DNA from: Actinomadura flavalba DSM 45200
Lineage (GTDB): Bacteria; Actinomycetota; Actinomycetes; Streptosporangiales; Streptosporangiaceae
Direction of reading: 5' to 3'
DNA length: 64,000 bases
Assembly: GCF_000374305.1 (NCBI RefSeq)
Contig: NZ_KB894093.1
Coordinates: forward strand, 62,001 to 126,000
Shown here: positions 8,819 to 20,263 of the stretch, piece by piece
Layout: the number at the start of each line of letters is the position of its first letter
Numbering within the stretch: position 1 is the first letter of the stretch
The notes under the pieces: generated by a model
Seen by the model: the letters and a program-made list of their open reading frames with translations, nothing else
Told to the model about the DNA's origin: nothing
The model's database searches: none
Translations under genes and position numbers: made by a program

Positions 8819-9628
8819 CTAGTCGCGGCCGGTGAAGTACGAGAGGAGGCGGAGCAGCTCCAGGTAGATCCACACCAGGCTCAGGACGAGGCCGAAGGCG
8901 CAGTACCAGGCGAACTTCTCCGGGGCGCGCTGGTTGACGCCCTGCTCGATCGCGTCGAAGTCGAGCAGCAGGAAGAAGCAGCCGACGAGGATGGCGACGA
9001 CGCTGAACACGTAGGCGAGCGGGTTGGACGCGTCACGGATGCCGATGCCGTTGTCGGCGCCGAACACCGAGAACAGCAGGTTCACCAGCATGAGGCCCAC
9101 GAGGCCGAAGCCCGCCGCGATGACGAACTTGGTGAACTTGGGCGTGACGCGGACGATGCGCAGCGCGTAGACGGCGAGGGTGGCGCCGAAGGCGAGCGCG
9201 GTGCCGATCACCGCCTGGAACACGACGCCGTTGTACAGGTCGTTGTAGGCGCTGCTGACCAGCCCCACCAGCACGCCGTACACGGCGGCGAACGTCAGCA
9301 CCAGCGGCGCGTTGGCCTTCTGCCCGAACGTGATGAACGCCCAGATGCCGAGCTGCGCGATGACCGCGACGGCCAGCACCGGCAGCGTCAGCGACGCGGG
9401 GACGAGCACCCACGCCAGCGCGGCGGTGACGATGAGCGTGCCGAGCGTCGCGAAGCCGCGCACGACGACGTCGTCCATGGTCATCGGGCGCGAGACCGGC
9501 GGCGCCTGCTGCGGGTGGGGCTGCCCGTAGGCGTCCTGGCCGTACTGGTTCAGAGGCTCGGACGGACCCCAGCCCGCCGACTGCCGGCCGACGTTGCTGC
9601 CCCGGAACGCCGGGTTCCTGCTCTCCAC
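8819..9628 (-). CDS. Bax inhibitor-1 / YccA-like membrane protein
   Basis: 269-residue integral membrane protein. After a ~50-residue Gln/Pro-rich cytosolic tail there are seven hydrophobic segments from ~residue 60 to 265, ending with the acidic/aromatic FLLLDFDAIEQGV and WYCAFGLVLSLVWIYLELLRLL typical of the bacterial UPF0005 branch of the BI-1 family. Members can act as pH-sensitive ion leaks; the physiological role in actinobacteria is unclear. GTG 9628 is preceded by GGAGG at nine bases. A TAGACT (plus-strand 9663-9668) may be its -10 box. Confidence 0.88.
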   Translation of the reverse strand: MESRNPAFRGSNVGRQSAGWGPSEPLNQYGQDAYGQPHPQQAPPVSRPMTMDDVVVRGFATLGTLIVTAALAWVLVPASLTLPVLAVAVIAQLGIWAFITFGQKANAPLVLTFAAVYGVLVGLVSSAYNDLYNGVVFQAVIGTALAFGATLAVYALRIVRVTPKFTKFVIAAGFGLVGLMLVNLLFSVFGADNGIGIRDASNPLAYVFSVVAILVGCFFLLLDFDAIEQGVNQRAPEKFAWYCAFGLVLSLVWIYLELLRLLSYFTGRD

Positions 9629-9708
9629 CTTCAGCCTCCAAACGCCACCACAGCTTTCGATGAGTCTAGACGTCGGAGCACCCCTGATCGTTCCCACCGC
9701 CCGCCACC

Positions 9709-9717
9709 TGTGGATAA
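9709..9717 (-). promoter_or_regulatory. Isolated perfect DnaA-box match
   Basis: The minus strand reads TTATCCACA, the consensus DnaA box, in the divergent promoter region between the BI-1 gene and the small membrane protein gene. A single box could serve DnaA-linked regulation or be chance. Confidence 0.3.
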
Positions 9718-9806
9718 CGAAACAGGAACGCCGTACGCCGGACGGCGACGGCGGGACGTCGCCCGGCGGCGTACCCGGCCCGCCCGCGACGGGGACCGCA
9801 GGCCGA

Positions 9807-9835
9807 TCGACCGCGCGGGCGCCGCCGCCTAGCGT
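9807..9835 (+). promoter_or_regulatory. Leaderless promoter for the membrane protein at 9843
   Basis: TCGACC (9807-9812), 17-base spacer, TAGCGT (9830-9835), then seven bases to the A of ATG 9843. This is the TANNNT-N7-ATG arrangement typical of leaderless actinobacterial mRNAs; no ribosome site precedes the ATG. Confidence 0.6.
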
Positions 9836-9842
9836 GGCGGAC

Positions 9843-10271
9843 ATGGCACTCCCTTCGCAGCTCAGCGCCCTGAACAAGCCGCTGGTCCTGGGGCTGGCGG
9901 CGCTCGCGCTCGTCCGCCCGGTCTTCTCGATCACCGGCTGGAGCGACGACCTCGGCAGGCCCGCGACGCCGCTGCTGCTCACCGCCGCGATCACGGTGGC
10001 CTGGGTGCTGATCGCCGGGCTCGGCCGCGTCCGCGACCCGGTGCTCACCTGCGTCGCCGCCGGGCTGGTCTACGCGGTCGCGACGATCGTGCTCAGCGCC
10101 GTGCTCTCCCCGATCCTGGACGGCGAGCTGCGCGGCCCGCTCGCACAGCCGCTGTCGATCGTGCCGCTGCTGGTCGTCAACGCGCTGTGGGGCCTGGCGG
10201 CCGGAGCGCTCGCGTTCGCGCTGCGGCGCGCGCGGGGAAGGGACCGGCGTGACCGGGACCGGTCGTACTAG
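9843..10271 (+). CDS. Four-helix hypothetical membrane protein
   Basis: 142 residues with four predicted transmembrane segments (~13-33, 43-63, 72-95, 108-130) and a basic, arginine-rich cytosolic tail. No family recognised. ATG 9843 is chosen because the only upstream signal is a leaderless-type promoter with TAGCGT seven bases away. It ends one base before the convergent tRNA gene. Confidence 0.7.
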   Translation: MALPSQLSALNKPLVLGLAALALVRPVFSITGWSDDLGRPATPLLLTAAITVAWVLIAGLGRVRDPVLTCVAAGLVYAVATIVLSAVLSPILDGELRGPLAQPLSIVPLLVVNALWGLAAGALAFALRRARGRDRRDRDRSY

Positions 10272-10272
10272 G

Positions 10273-10346
10273 TGCCCCTGGTCGGACTCGAACCGACACA
10301 TGAAGCTCTTTTAGGGAGCCCGCCTCTGCCATTGGGCCACAGGGGC
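10273..10346 (-). tRNA. Atypical class I tRNA, apparent anticodon UAA
   Basis: 74-base cloverleaf. The 7-bp acceptor pairs GCCCCTG with CAGGGGC, the T-arm is GTCGG TTCGAGT CCGAC, the discriminator is A, and a D-arm GCCC AATGGCAG AGGC is present. The anticodon stem GGCTC/GAGCT (with one G-U) leaves the loop CCTAAAA, which places UAA at 34-36. However, position 33 is C instead of the nearly universal U, the variable region is six bases and short, and the D-stem has a C-A mismatch. A UAA anticodon normally belongs to class II tRNA-Leu with a long variable arm. It is a tRNA-like gene; identity and function are uncertain. CCA is not encoded. Confidence 0.7.
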
Positions 10347-10378
10347 GGCGCAATCATACCCCCGCGGGGCGTCGCGCA

Positions 10379-11620
10379 TCATCCCGAAAGGACGGCGCGG
10401 CCCTCCACGAGCGTCGCCCCGGCGCGGCCGTCGCGGTCGCGGCGGATCGCCTCGATCTCGTGCACGCCGACGCGGCCGCTCTCGCACGCCAGCGCCGACG
10501 CCGCCAGGTACAGCAGCCAGACGCGGGCGCGGCCCTCCCCCGCCAGCTCGGCGCACTCGGCCCAGTGCCGGCGCAGGTTCGCGGCCCAGGCGCGCAGCGT
10601 GCGGCCCTGGTGCTCGCGCAGCGCGCTGACGCCGCGCACCTCCAGCCCGGTGTCCTCCAGGGCGCCGACGAGTTCGCCGAGCGTGTGCAGCTCGGCGTCC
10701 TGCGGGAAGACGTAGCTGGTGGTGAACGTGCGGCGGGCCTGGTGCGGCCCGGGGCGGCGCGCCTGCTGCTGGAGCAGCACGCGGCCGCCGGGGGCGAGCA
10801 GCCCGTACAGGCGCGGGACGATCGCGTCGAGGCTCTCGATGCCGCCGAGCCCGACGATGGCGTCGTAGGGGCCGCCGCCCGCGACGTCCAGGTCGCCGGT
10901 GCGGACGTCGACCCCGGCCAGCCGGGCCTTGCCGATCGCGTCGGCCTGCTCGCCGGTGCGGGCCAGCGCGACGACGCGGGCGCCCTCCTCGACGGCGCGG
11001 CGCGCGAACGCGCCCCACCCGGCGCGCAGGTCGAGGACGCGGGCGCCGGGGAACAGCCCGAGTCGTTCCACGACGGAGTCGAGCGAGGCGCGCTGTGCGG
11101 CGGCGAGGTCGACGGCCTGGTCCCACCGGCCGCAGCCGTGTTCCAACCCGCGTCCGAACATGCGCAGGAAGAAGTCGGTGGGGGCGTGCAGCGGCCCGCC
11201 CTCGCCGCCCCGGCCGGACGCGGTGAACTCCTCCGCGGGCGGGCGCGGCTCGGGTCCGACGGCGCCGAGCATCACGGCGGTGCGGACGATCTCGCGCTTG
11301 TCGTCGCCGGTCAGCCGGATGGGCTCGTCCCCGCTGCGCATGACGCGCTGGACGGCGTCGAGCGCGCCGAACAGGTCGCCCTCGATGTCCAGTTCGCCCG
11401 CGACGTAGGCGCGCACGATGCCCATCTCGCCCGGTTTCCACAGCAGGCGGCGCAGCGCGCGCCGGTGCCGCAGCACGAAGACGGGGGCACCGGCGGGCCC
11501 GACGGAGCTGCCGTCCCAGGCGCGGACCCGGACCGGCAGCTCACCGGTGCCCGCGGTCTCCTCGCCGAGCAGGATGCGGGTGAGCAGCGGGGCGAGGCGT
11601 CCGGCGACACCGTCCTGCAT
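10379..11620 (-). CDS. CFA-synthase-like SAM-dependent methyltransferase
   Basis: 413-residue member of the cyclopropane-fatty-acyl-phospholipid synthase family, which transfers a methyl or methylene group from SAM to lipid acyl chains. An N-terminal SCP2-like lobe (~1-130) precedes the Rossmann domain (~170-300). The C-terminal block RTFTTSYVFPQDAELH, NLRRHWAECAEL and ARVWLLYLAASALACE is characteristic. The SAM-binding motif I, normally VLDIGCGWG, reads VLDLRAGWG (~residue 196), so its first glycine is lost. The start at ATG 11620 has weak upstream GGGGGAAGGGG. It lies downstream of the NADH dehydrogenase gene on the same strand (33 bases apart), so co-transcription is possible. Confidence 0.82.
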   Translation of the reverse strand: MQDGVAGRLAPLLTRILLGEETAGTGELPVRVRAWDGSSVGPAGAPVFVLRHRRALRRLLWKPGEMGIVRAYVAGELDIEGDLFGALDAVQRVMRSGDEPIRLTGDDKREIVRTAVMLGAVGPEPRPPAEEFTASGRGGEGGPLHAPTDFFLRMFGRGLEHGCGRWDQAVDLAAAQRASLDSVVERLGLFPGARVLDLRAGWGAFARRAVEEGARVVALARTGEQADAIGKARLAGVDVRTGDLDVAGGGPYDAIVGLGGIESLDAIVPRLYGLLAPGGRVLLQQQARRPGPHQARRTFTTSYVFPQDAELHTLGELVGALEDTGLEVRGVSALREHQGRTLRAWAANLRRHWAECAELAGEGRARVWLLYLAASALACESGRVGVHEIEAIRRDRDGRAGATLVEGRAVLSG

Positions 11621-11653
11621 GCTCCGACCCCTTCCCCCGCAACGGTCCAGCCC

Positions 11654-12997
11654 CTAGACGGCCTGGTCGCGGCCCGCGAGCTCGAACTCCTCGCGCGGAC
11701 GTTCCAGTTCGGCGAGCGAGACGATCTCGCGCCGGAAGAACAGCGCCAGGGTCCAGTCGGCCGTCACGCGCATCTTACGGTTCGCGGTCGGCATGCGTGA
11801 CAGGTGGTAGGTGCGGTGCATGAACCACGCGGGCACGCCGCGCAGTTTCAGGCCGTACACGTTGGCGACGCCCTTGTGCAGGCCGAGGCCCGCGACGGAG
11901 CCCACGTAGGAGTGCACGTAGGGCTTGCGGGGCCTGCCGCGCAGGTCGGCGACGATGTTGTCCGCGAGCCGCTTGGCCTGCCGGACGGCGTGCTGCGCGT
12001 TCGGCGCGGTGAACTCCCCGGTGTCGGACAGGTCCGGCACGCGGGCGTTGTCACCGGCGGTGTAGACGCCGTCCAGGCCCTCGACGACCAGTTCGGCGGT
12101 GGCCTTGACGCGGCCCTTGTCGTCGATGGGCAGGTCGCTCTGCCGGACGACGGGGTGGGCCTTGACCCCGGCGGTCCAGACGAGGGTGCCCGCCTCGAAC
12201 TCCTCGCCGTCGCTGAGGACGATGCGGCGGTGCTCGGCGGACTTGAGCATCGTCTCCATCCTGACCTCGATGCCGCGCTTGCGCAGGGCCTCGGCCGTCC
12301 ACTGCCCCATCTCGGGGCCGACCTCGGGCAGGATGCGGTCGGCGGCCTCGACCATGACCCACCGCATGTCGTCGCCCGTGATGCCGGGGTACCACTTGCA
12401 GGCGTCGCGGGCCATGTCCTCCAGTTCGGCGATGGCCTCGACGCCCGCGAAGCCGCCGCCGACGAACACGAACGTGAGCGCCTTGCGGCGGATGTCCGGG
12501 TCCTCGTTGGACGCGGCGATGTCGAGCTGGTGCAGGACGTGGTTGCGCAGGTAGATGGCCTCTTCGACGGTCTTGAAGCCGATGCCGCACTCCGCGAGGC
12601 CGGGGATCGGCAGCAGCCGGGAGATCGAGCCGAGCGCGACGACGAGGCGGTCGTAGCGCATCTCCAGCTCGGGGCCGCCGTCCTTGGCCCCGGCCGGGCG
12701 GTAGGTGAGGCACTTCCCGCCGTGATCGATGCCCGTCACGTAGCCGTTGCGGACGCGGCAGCGCCGCAGCACCTTGCGCAGCGGCGCGACGACGTGCCGG
12801 GGCTCCAGGTTCCCGGCCGCCGCCTCCGGGAGGAACGGCTGGTAGGTCATGTAGGACTGGGGGTCGATGACGGTGACGACGATCTCGCCGCGCTTCAGCT
12901 CGCTCCGCAGCTTCCGCTGGAGGCGCAGCGCCGTGTACATACCGACGTAGCCGCCACCGATGATCACGATGTGTTCCGGTGAGCGCTCAGGTGACAT
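11654..12997 (-). CDS. ndh: Type II NADH dehydrogenase / FAD-dependent oxidoreductase
   Basis: 447-residue flavoprotein that passes electrons from NADH to quinone without proton pumping, peripherally bound to the inner face of the membrane. The first Rossmann motif VIIGGGYVGMY is at ~residue 10 (FAD) and the second FVFVGGGFAGVE at ~175 (NADH). GVYTAGDNARVPD (~315) and PNAQHAVRQAKRLADNI are typical of the NDH-2 family. The length fits. The C-terminal amphipathic part ends FFRREIVSLAEL. Closely related disulfide or carotenoid reductases are less likely given the AQHAVRQ motif. Confidence 0.88.
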   Translation of the reverse strand: MSPERSPEHIVIIGGGYVGMYTALRLQRKLRSELKRGEIVVTVIDPQSYMTYQPFLPEAAAGNLEPRHVVAPLRKVLRRCRVRNGYVTGIDHGGKCLTYRPAGAKDGGPELEMRYDRLVVALGSISRLLPIPGLAECGIGFKTVEEAIYLRNHVLHQLDIAASNEDPDIRRKALTFVFVGGGFAGVEAIAELEDMARDACKWYPGITGDDMRWVMVEAADRILPEVGPEMGQWTAEALRKRGIEVRMETMLKSAEHRRIVLSDGEEFEAGTLVWTAGVKAHPVVRQSDLPIDDKGRVKATAELVVEGLDGVYTAGDNARVPDLSDTGEFTAPNAQHAVRQAKRLADNIVADLRGRPRKPYVHSYVGSVAGLGLHKGVANVYGLKLRGVPAWFMHRTYHLSRMPTANRKMRVTADWTLALFFRREIVSLAELERPREEFELAGRDQAV

Positions 12998-13135
12998 ATC
13001 GCCTCGTTACCCCCACAACGGGACGCTGCACGCAGAAGTGACCCGCCTTACACCCCGAACCCCGGCGCCGTTCCCGGCATCTCACCTTGAACGACGGTGC
13101 CGGACAGGGCCGCGGGGGCGCCCTGCCCGGCCCGC

Positions 13136-13951
13136 TCACCGCGCGGCCAGCTCCTTGGCGCGCTCGAAGACCGCGTCCAGCATGGGGGCGGTGACGCGGC
13201 CGGTGAACGTGTTCTGCTGGCTCGGGTGGTAGCAGCCGAGGAGCGTCACGGGCGGGCCGTCCGGGGCGCCGATCTCCACCTCCACGCCGTGGCCGAAGGC
13301 CGGACGCGGGCGGGGCGGCGCGTATCCGGCGTGCTTCAGCGCGGGCCACACGCCCTGCCAGGCGAAGCCGCCGAGCGCGACGACGCAGCGCACCGACGGG
13401 CGGACGTCGGCGACCTCGCGGGCGAGCCACGGCAGGCAGGCGCGGCGCTCGTCGGGCGTGGGCTTGTTGTCGGGCGGGGCGCAGCGGACGGCCGCGACGA
13501 CGCGGACGCCGCGCAGCTCCTGCCCGTCGTCCGCGCGGACGCTGGTCTCCCGGGCGGCGAGCCCGACCCGGTGCAGCGACGCGAACAGCCAGTCGCCCGA
13601 CCGGTCGCCGGTGAAGATGCGGCCCGTCCGGTTCCCGCCGTGCGCGGCGGGGGCCAGCCCGGAGATGAGGATGGACGGGGCGTCGGCGCCCCAGCCGGGC
13701 ACGGGCCGCCCCCAGTACTCCTCGTCCGCGAACGCCCGCCGCCGCTCGACGGCCACCTTCTCCCGCCACGCCACCAGCCGGTCGCACGCCCGGCACACCG
13801 ACTCCCGCGCGACGACCTCCCGCAGATCCGGCGCCGACGCGGCCAGCTCGGCCACCTCCCGCGCGTCGTGCGCAACCGGTGTCGCCGCCGTCGCCGGATC
13901 GCCCGGCCAGCCGGTCCCCGGCGGCACGTACGGCGCGTTGCCCGTCGTCAT
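13136..13951 (-). CDS. udgB: Family 5 uracil-DNA glycosylase
   Basis: 271-residue DNA repair enzyme that removes uracil and other deaminated bases. Motif 1 [20 protein letters not shown] (~residues 90-110) and the C-terminal motif [11 protein letters not shown] (~230) are diagnostic of UdgB-type (family 5) enzymes. Cysteines CRAC (~52-55), C151 region ([10 protein letters not shown]) and RRACLPWL supply the four ligands of the known 4Fe-4S cluster. ATG 13951 lies 60 bases from the ppx stop on the same strand side. Its role is base-excision repair, relevant to a high-GC genome prone to cytosine deamination. Confidence 0.92.
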   Translation of the reverse strand: MTTGNAPYVPPGTGWPGDPATAATPVAHDAREVAELAASAPDLREVVARESVCRACDRLVAWREKVAVERRRAFADEEYWGRPVPGWGADAPSILISGLAPAAHGGNRTGRIFTGDRSGDWLFASLHRVGLAARETSVRADDGQELRGVRVVAAVRCAPPDNKPTPDERRACLPWLAREVADVRPSVRCVVALGGFAWQGVWPALKHAGYAPPRPRPAFGHGVEVEIGAPDGPPVTLLGCYHPSQQNTFTGRVTAPMLDAVFERAKELAAR

Positions 13952-13961
13952 GATCCCGGGG

Positions 13962-14891
13962 TCAGACCTGGGACCAGGCGATGCCGTCGAGGATGTCGTG
14001 CTCGCTGACGACGACGGCGCCGAAGTGGTACTCGCGCATGATGCGGTCGAGGATGAGGGCCCCGGCGCCGATGACGTCGATGCGGCCCGGGTGCATGACG
14101 GGGATCTTGGCGCGGGTCTCGCGGGTGGCGTGCAGCAGGTCGCGGGTGACGTCGTGGACCTGCGGCGCCGTGATGCGGGACAGGTGGATGCGGCCGGAGT
14201 CGTACGCGGGGAGGTCGAGGGCGATCCCGGCGACCGTCGTGACCGACCCCGCCAGACCGACGAGCGTGCGGGCCTCGTCCACCGGGACGGCGGCGCGGAC
14301 CTCGTCCAGGGCGGCGTCGATGTCGGCGGCGGCGGCCGTGATCTGGTCCGGGGTGGGCGGGTCGCCCCGCAGGTGCCGCTCGGTCATCCGGACGCAGCCG
14401 ATGTTCACCGACAGCGCCGAGCGCACCGACGCCGAGCCCAGCACGAACTCCGTCGAGCCGCCGCCGATGTCCACGACGAGGTACGGGCCGGGCGGCGCCA
14501 GCTCGGCCAGCTCCCGGGTCGCGCCGGTGAACGACAGCGCGGCCTCCGCGTCGCCCGTGACGACCTCCGGCTGCACGCCGAAGATCTCCACGACGCCCCG
14601 GACGAAGTCGTCCCGGTTGGCGGCGTCGCGCGTCGCGCTGGTGGCGACGACGCGGGTGCTCACCGCGCCGTGCCGGGTGATCAGCTCGGCGTAGCCGCGC
14701 ATCGCGGTGAACGTGCGCTCCAGCGCGGCGGGCGACAGCCGTCCCGTGCGGTCGACGCCCTCACCGAGCCGGACGATCTCCATCCGCCGCTCGACGTCGG
14801 TGAGCGTGCCGCCGTCGCCGCCGCCCTCGATGTCGGCGATGAGCAGCCGGACGGAGTTCGTCCCGCAGTCGATCGCGGCCACCCGCGTCAT
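13962..14891 (-). CDS. ppx: Ppx/GppA family exopolyphosphatase
   Basis: 309-residue ASKHA-fold phosphatase that hydrolyses polyphosphate or pppGpp. The phosphate 1 motif [16 protein letters not shown] is at the N-terminus, phosphate 2 [11 protein letters not shown] at ~residue 140, and [14 protein letters not shown] at ~210. It lacks the C-terminal HD domain of long Ppx proteins, like mycobacterial Ppx2. The start ATG overlaps the DUF501 stop by four bases (ATGA), and the gene ends the eno operon in the same order as Rv1023-Rv1026. Polyphosphatase versus pppGpp phosphatase preference cannot be decided here. Confidence 0.92.
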   Translation of the reverse strand: MTRVAAIDCGTNSVRLLIADIEGGGDGGTLTDVERRMEIVRLGEGVDRTGRLSPAALERTFTAMRGYAELITRHGAVSTRVVATSATRDAANRDDFVRGVVEIFGVQPEVVTGDAEAALSFTGATRELAELAPPGPYLVVDIGGGSTEFVLGSASVRSALSVNIGCVRMTERHLRGDPPTPDQITAAAADIDAALDEVRAAVPVDEARTLVGLAGSVTTVAGIALDLPAYDSGRIHLSRITAPQVHDVTRDLLHATRETRAKIPVMHPGRIDVIGAGALILDRIMREYHFGAVVVSEHDILDGIAWSQV

Positions 14892-15433
14892 CGCTTCTCC
14901 CCGTTCTCGGTGGTCGCGGCGTCCCCGTCGCACGGCGGAACCGCCACGCACGGCCCGGACCGCCACCAGTCGGGCAGCTCCGCCAGCCCCTCGCGACCGA
15001 ACGGGTTCGCGTCCGGCACGGCCAGCTCGTGCGCGATCAGCGCGTGCAGGCACTTGACCCGCTCGGGCATGCCGCCCGCGCTCTGGGTGCCCTCCGGCAG
15101 CGGCTCGATACCGTCCTCGCGGGCGGCCTTATCGCGGCGGGCCAGGTAGTCGGCGTGCGCTCCGGCGTACTCGGCCGCCAGCGCCGGTTCCGCGCCGAGC
15201 CGGTCCTGCATGCCGCGCATGACGCCCGACCCCTCCAGCGTCCCGATCGCGGACGCCGCCTTCGGGCACGTCAGGTAGTACAGCGTCGGGAACGGGGTGC
15301 CGTCGGGCAGCCGCGGCGCCGTCTCGATCACCGCCGGGAGGCCGCACGGGCAGCGGTACGCCACCCGCCGGATGCCGCGCGGGGTGCGGCCGAGCTGCGC
15401 CGCGACCGCGGCCTCGTCACGTTCGTCGATCAT
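14888..15433 (-). CDS. DUF501 domain protein
   Basis: 181 residues, soluble. The opening AVAAQLGRTPRGIRRVAYRC and YYLTCPKAASAIGTLEGSG, MPERVKCLHALIAHELA and NPFG are highly conserved in DUF501 proteins of actinobacteria (Rv1025 type). Pairs of cysteines (CPCG, TCPK, KCLH) suggest metal binding, which is inference. Always found between the FtsB-like gene and ppx. ATG 15433; the stop overlaps the ppx start (ATGA). Function is unknown. Confidence 0.9.
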   Translation of the reverse strand: MIDERDEAAVAAQLGRTPRGIRRVAYRCPCGLPAVIETAPRLPDGTPFPTLYYLTCPKAASAIGTLEGSGVMRGMQDRLGAEPALAAEYAGAHADYLARRDKAAREDGIEPLPEGTQSAGGMPERVKCLHALIAHELAVPDANPFGREGLAELPDWWRSGPCVAVPPCDGDAATTENGEKR

Positions 15434-15453
15434 TGTCCGCCGTTCGGGGTGGT

Positions 15454-15891
15454 TCAGTGCGGCCGGTCGGCGGCCTCGACGGACCGCCACAGCGTCTCGT
15501 ACCACGGGGGCCGCCGCTGCGGACCGGCGTCGCGGGCGCGGCCCTCGTCGTCGGTGCCGCCGTCCAGGACGATGTAGCACTTCTCGTCGGGCATGCAGTA
15601 GTGCAGCCGCCGCCGCGCCTCGCGCTCGATGTGGGCGCGGTCGCCCAGGCGCTGCTTGCGCTGGGCCAGTTCCTCGACCTGCTTGCGGGCCTTGTGCTCG
15701 CGGGCCTGGAGCGCGGCGATCTCCTGCCGCTGCGCGACGTACTCGCGCACCGGGTAGGCCAGGCTGAGCGCGATGGCGCAGACGACGACGGCGAGGATCG
15801 CGGCGCGGCTCGTCAGCGCGTGCGCGCGGCGCGGACGGCCCGGACGCGTCTGCTCGTCCCGGCCGTCCGGTGCGTCGCCCTGCCGCGCCAT
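15454..15891 (-). CDS. FtsB/DivIC-like septum formation initiator
   Basis: 145 residues, bitopic membrane protein: a ~28-residue basic cytosolic tail, one transmembrane helix (~30-48, AAILAVVVCAIALSLAYPV), then an extracytoplasmic coiled coil (~50-90, RQEIAALQAREHKARKQVEEL) and a short C-terminal domain with YCMPDEKCYIVL. This is the FtsB/DivIC layout, a divisome component that forms a complex with FtsL and FtsQ. It follows enolase by eight bases and precedes DUF501, as in mycobacteria (Rv1024). Confidence 0.9.
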   Translation of the reverse strand: MARQGDAPDGRDEQTRPGRPRRAHALTSRAAILAVVVCAIALSLAYPVREYVAQRQEIAALQAREHKARKQVEELAQRKQRLGDRAHIEREARRRLHYCMPDEKCYIVLDGGTDDEGRARDAGPQRRPPWYETLWRSVEAADRPH

Positions 15892-15899
15892 CGCGGGGC

Positions 15900-18438
<2,539 letters not shown>

Positions 18439-18442
<4 letters not shown>

Positions 18443-19245
18443 CAGAGGCCGCCACGGCCGCCCCGAGCCGGTCCGCCGCTTCCGCGGCGGTCCGGCTCGG
18501 CGGTGTGTCCAAAGCATTCGGGTCGGGTTCCACGGCGCTGCTGGCGCTCGACAACGTGTCCCTCGACGTCGCCACCGGCGAGTTCGTCTGCCTGCTGGGC
18601 GCGTCGGGCTGCGGCAAGAGCACGCTGCTCAACCTCGTCGCCGACCTGGACCGGCCGAGCGCCGGGACGATCGACGTCGGTGACGCCCGCGTCGCGCTCA
18701 TGTTCCAGGAGCCCGCGCTGTTCCCGTGGCTGAACGTCACGGCGAACATCGAGCTGGCGCTGAAGATGCGCGGCGTTCCGCGCGGCGAGCGCCGCGAGCG
18801 CGCCGCCGAGCTGCTGGAGTCGGTGCACCTGCGCGACTTCGCCCGCAAGCGCCCGCACCAGCTCTCCGGCGGCATGCGGCAGCGCGTCGCGCTCGCCCGC
18901 GCGCTGGCGCTGACCGTGTCGGCCAAGGACGGGCGCGGCACCGTCCTGCTCATGGACGAGCCGTTCGGCGCCCTGGACGCCATGACCCGCGACCTGCTGC
19001 ACGACGAGATCGAGCGGATCTGGCGGGAGCGCGGGCTGACCGTGCTGTTCGTCACCCACAACGTGCGCGAGGCGGTGCGGCTCGGTGACCGGGTCGTGCT
19101 GCTGTCCAGCCGTCCCGGCCGCGTCGTCGAGCAGTTCGACGTGCCGATGGACCGGCCGCGCCGCATCGACTCCCCCGAGGTGTCGTCGCTGGCCGCCCAC
19201 ATCACCGACCGGCTGCGTGAGGAGGTCGGCCGCCATGGCGTCTGA
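18439..19245 (+). CDS. Sulfonate-type ABC transporter ATP-binding protein
   Basis: 268-residue ABC ATPase. Walker A GASGCGKSTLL (~residue 54), Q-loop LMFQEPALFPWL (~93), signature LSGGMRQRVALARAL (~143), Walker B VLLMDEPFGALDAM (~172) and switch His FVTHNV (~205) are all intact. The FPWLNVTANIE pattern is typical of the NrtD/SsuB group. It energises import through the permease at 19235. Overlaps the upstream gene by 4 bases and the downstream one by 11. Confidence 0.93.
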
Positions 19246-20143
19246 CACCCGGGGGACCGTTCCCGCCGCGGACGTCGCGCCGCCCGGCGCGAACCTGCAA
19301 CGCGAGATCGCGGGCCTGGACGCGCTGGAGCTGGCGGGCGCGACGCGGCGGGCCGGACGGCTGTCGCGGCTGTGGTCGGCGCTGTGGCCGATGCTGTCGG
19401 CCGCCGCGATCGGCGTGGTCGTCTGGCAGCTCGTGGTGTGGAGCGGCTGGAAGGAGCCGTGGGTCCTGCCCGGACCGGCGGAGACGCTGCCGATCTTCTT
19501 CGACCAGCTCGGCAACGGGCGGTTCTGGGAGGCGGTGGCGCTCACGATGCAGCGCGCCGTCGTCGGGTTCGCGGCGGCCATCGCGATCGGCGTGCTCGTC
19601 GGCGCGCTCGTCTCGCAGTTCCGGGTGCTGCGGCGCGCGTTCGGCTCGCTGATCACCGGTTTGCAGACGATGCCGTCGATCGCCTGGTTCCCGCTGGCGA
19701 TCCTGCTGTTCCAGCTCAGTGAGAGCGCGATCCTGTTCGTGGTCGTGCTGGGCGCGGCGCCGTCGATCGCCAACGGGCTCATCGCGGGCGTGGACTACAC
19801 GCCGCCGATCCTGCTGCGGGCGGGCAAGGTGATGGGCCTGCGCGGCCTCAACCTGTACCGGCACCTGATCATGCCGGCGTCGCTGCCGTCGTTCGTGGCG
19901 GGGCTCAAGCAGGGCTGGGCGTTCGCGTGGCGGTCGCTGATGGCGGGCGAGCTGCTGGTGATCATCGGTGACACGACGTCGCTGGGCGTGCTGCTGTCCC
20001 AGGCGCGGGAGCTGAACAACACCGCCGACATGATCTCCTACATGATCGTCATCCTGGTGATCGGCATCGTGATCGACCAGCTCTTCGGCGTCGCGGACCG
20101 GTCGCTGCGGGCACGCTGGGGAATGGACCTGGACCGGGCCTGA
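19235..20143 (+). CDS. Sulfonate-type ABC transporter permease
   Basis: 302-residue inner-membrane permease with six predicted helices from ~residue 45. The cytoplasmic loop EAA-like segment AGKVMGLRGLNLYRHLIMPASLPS (positions ~185-208) contacts the ATPase. ATG 19235, with GGAGG at 19221-19225, lies inside the end of the ATPase gene. Closest in layout to SsuC/TauC permeases. Completes the substrate-binding/ATPase/permease set. Confidence 0.9.
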   Translation: MASDTRGTVPAADVAPPGANLQREIAGLDALELAGATRRAGRLSRLWSALWPMLSAAAIGVVVWQLVVWSGWKEPWVLPGPAETLPIFFDQLGNGRFWEAVALTMQRAVVGFAAAIAIGVLVGALVSQFRVLRRAFGSLITGLQTMPSIAWFPLAILLFQLSESAILFVVVLGAAPSIANGLIAGVDYTPPILLRAGKVMGLRGLNLYRHLIMPASLPSFVAGLKQGWAFAWRSLMAGELLVIIGDTTSLGVLLSQARELNNTADMISYMIVILVIGIVIDQLFGVADRSLRARWGMDLDRA

Positions 20144-20263
20144 TCCCCCGGCACGGCGCCCGGCGCCGCGCGGCGCGTCAATCCTTGACCCGCGCGACGC
20201 CGGGCGTTTGCCGTTGCGGGGGAAGGTCTCCGGGCACCTGGAACCGATCCCGCGAGGTGGCCC

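Noticed and set aside
9709..9717. Replication origin
   Set aside because: Only a single DnaA box; no box cluster and no dnaA/dnaN neighbours.
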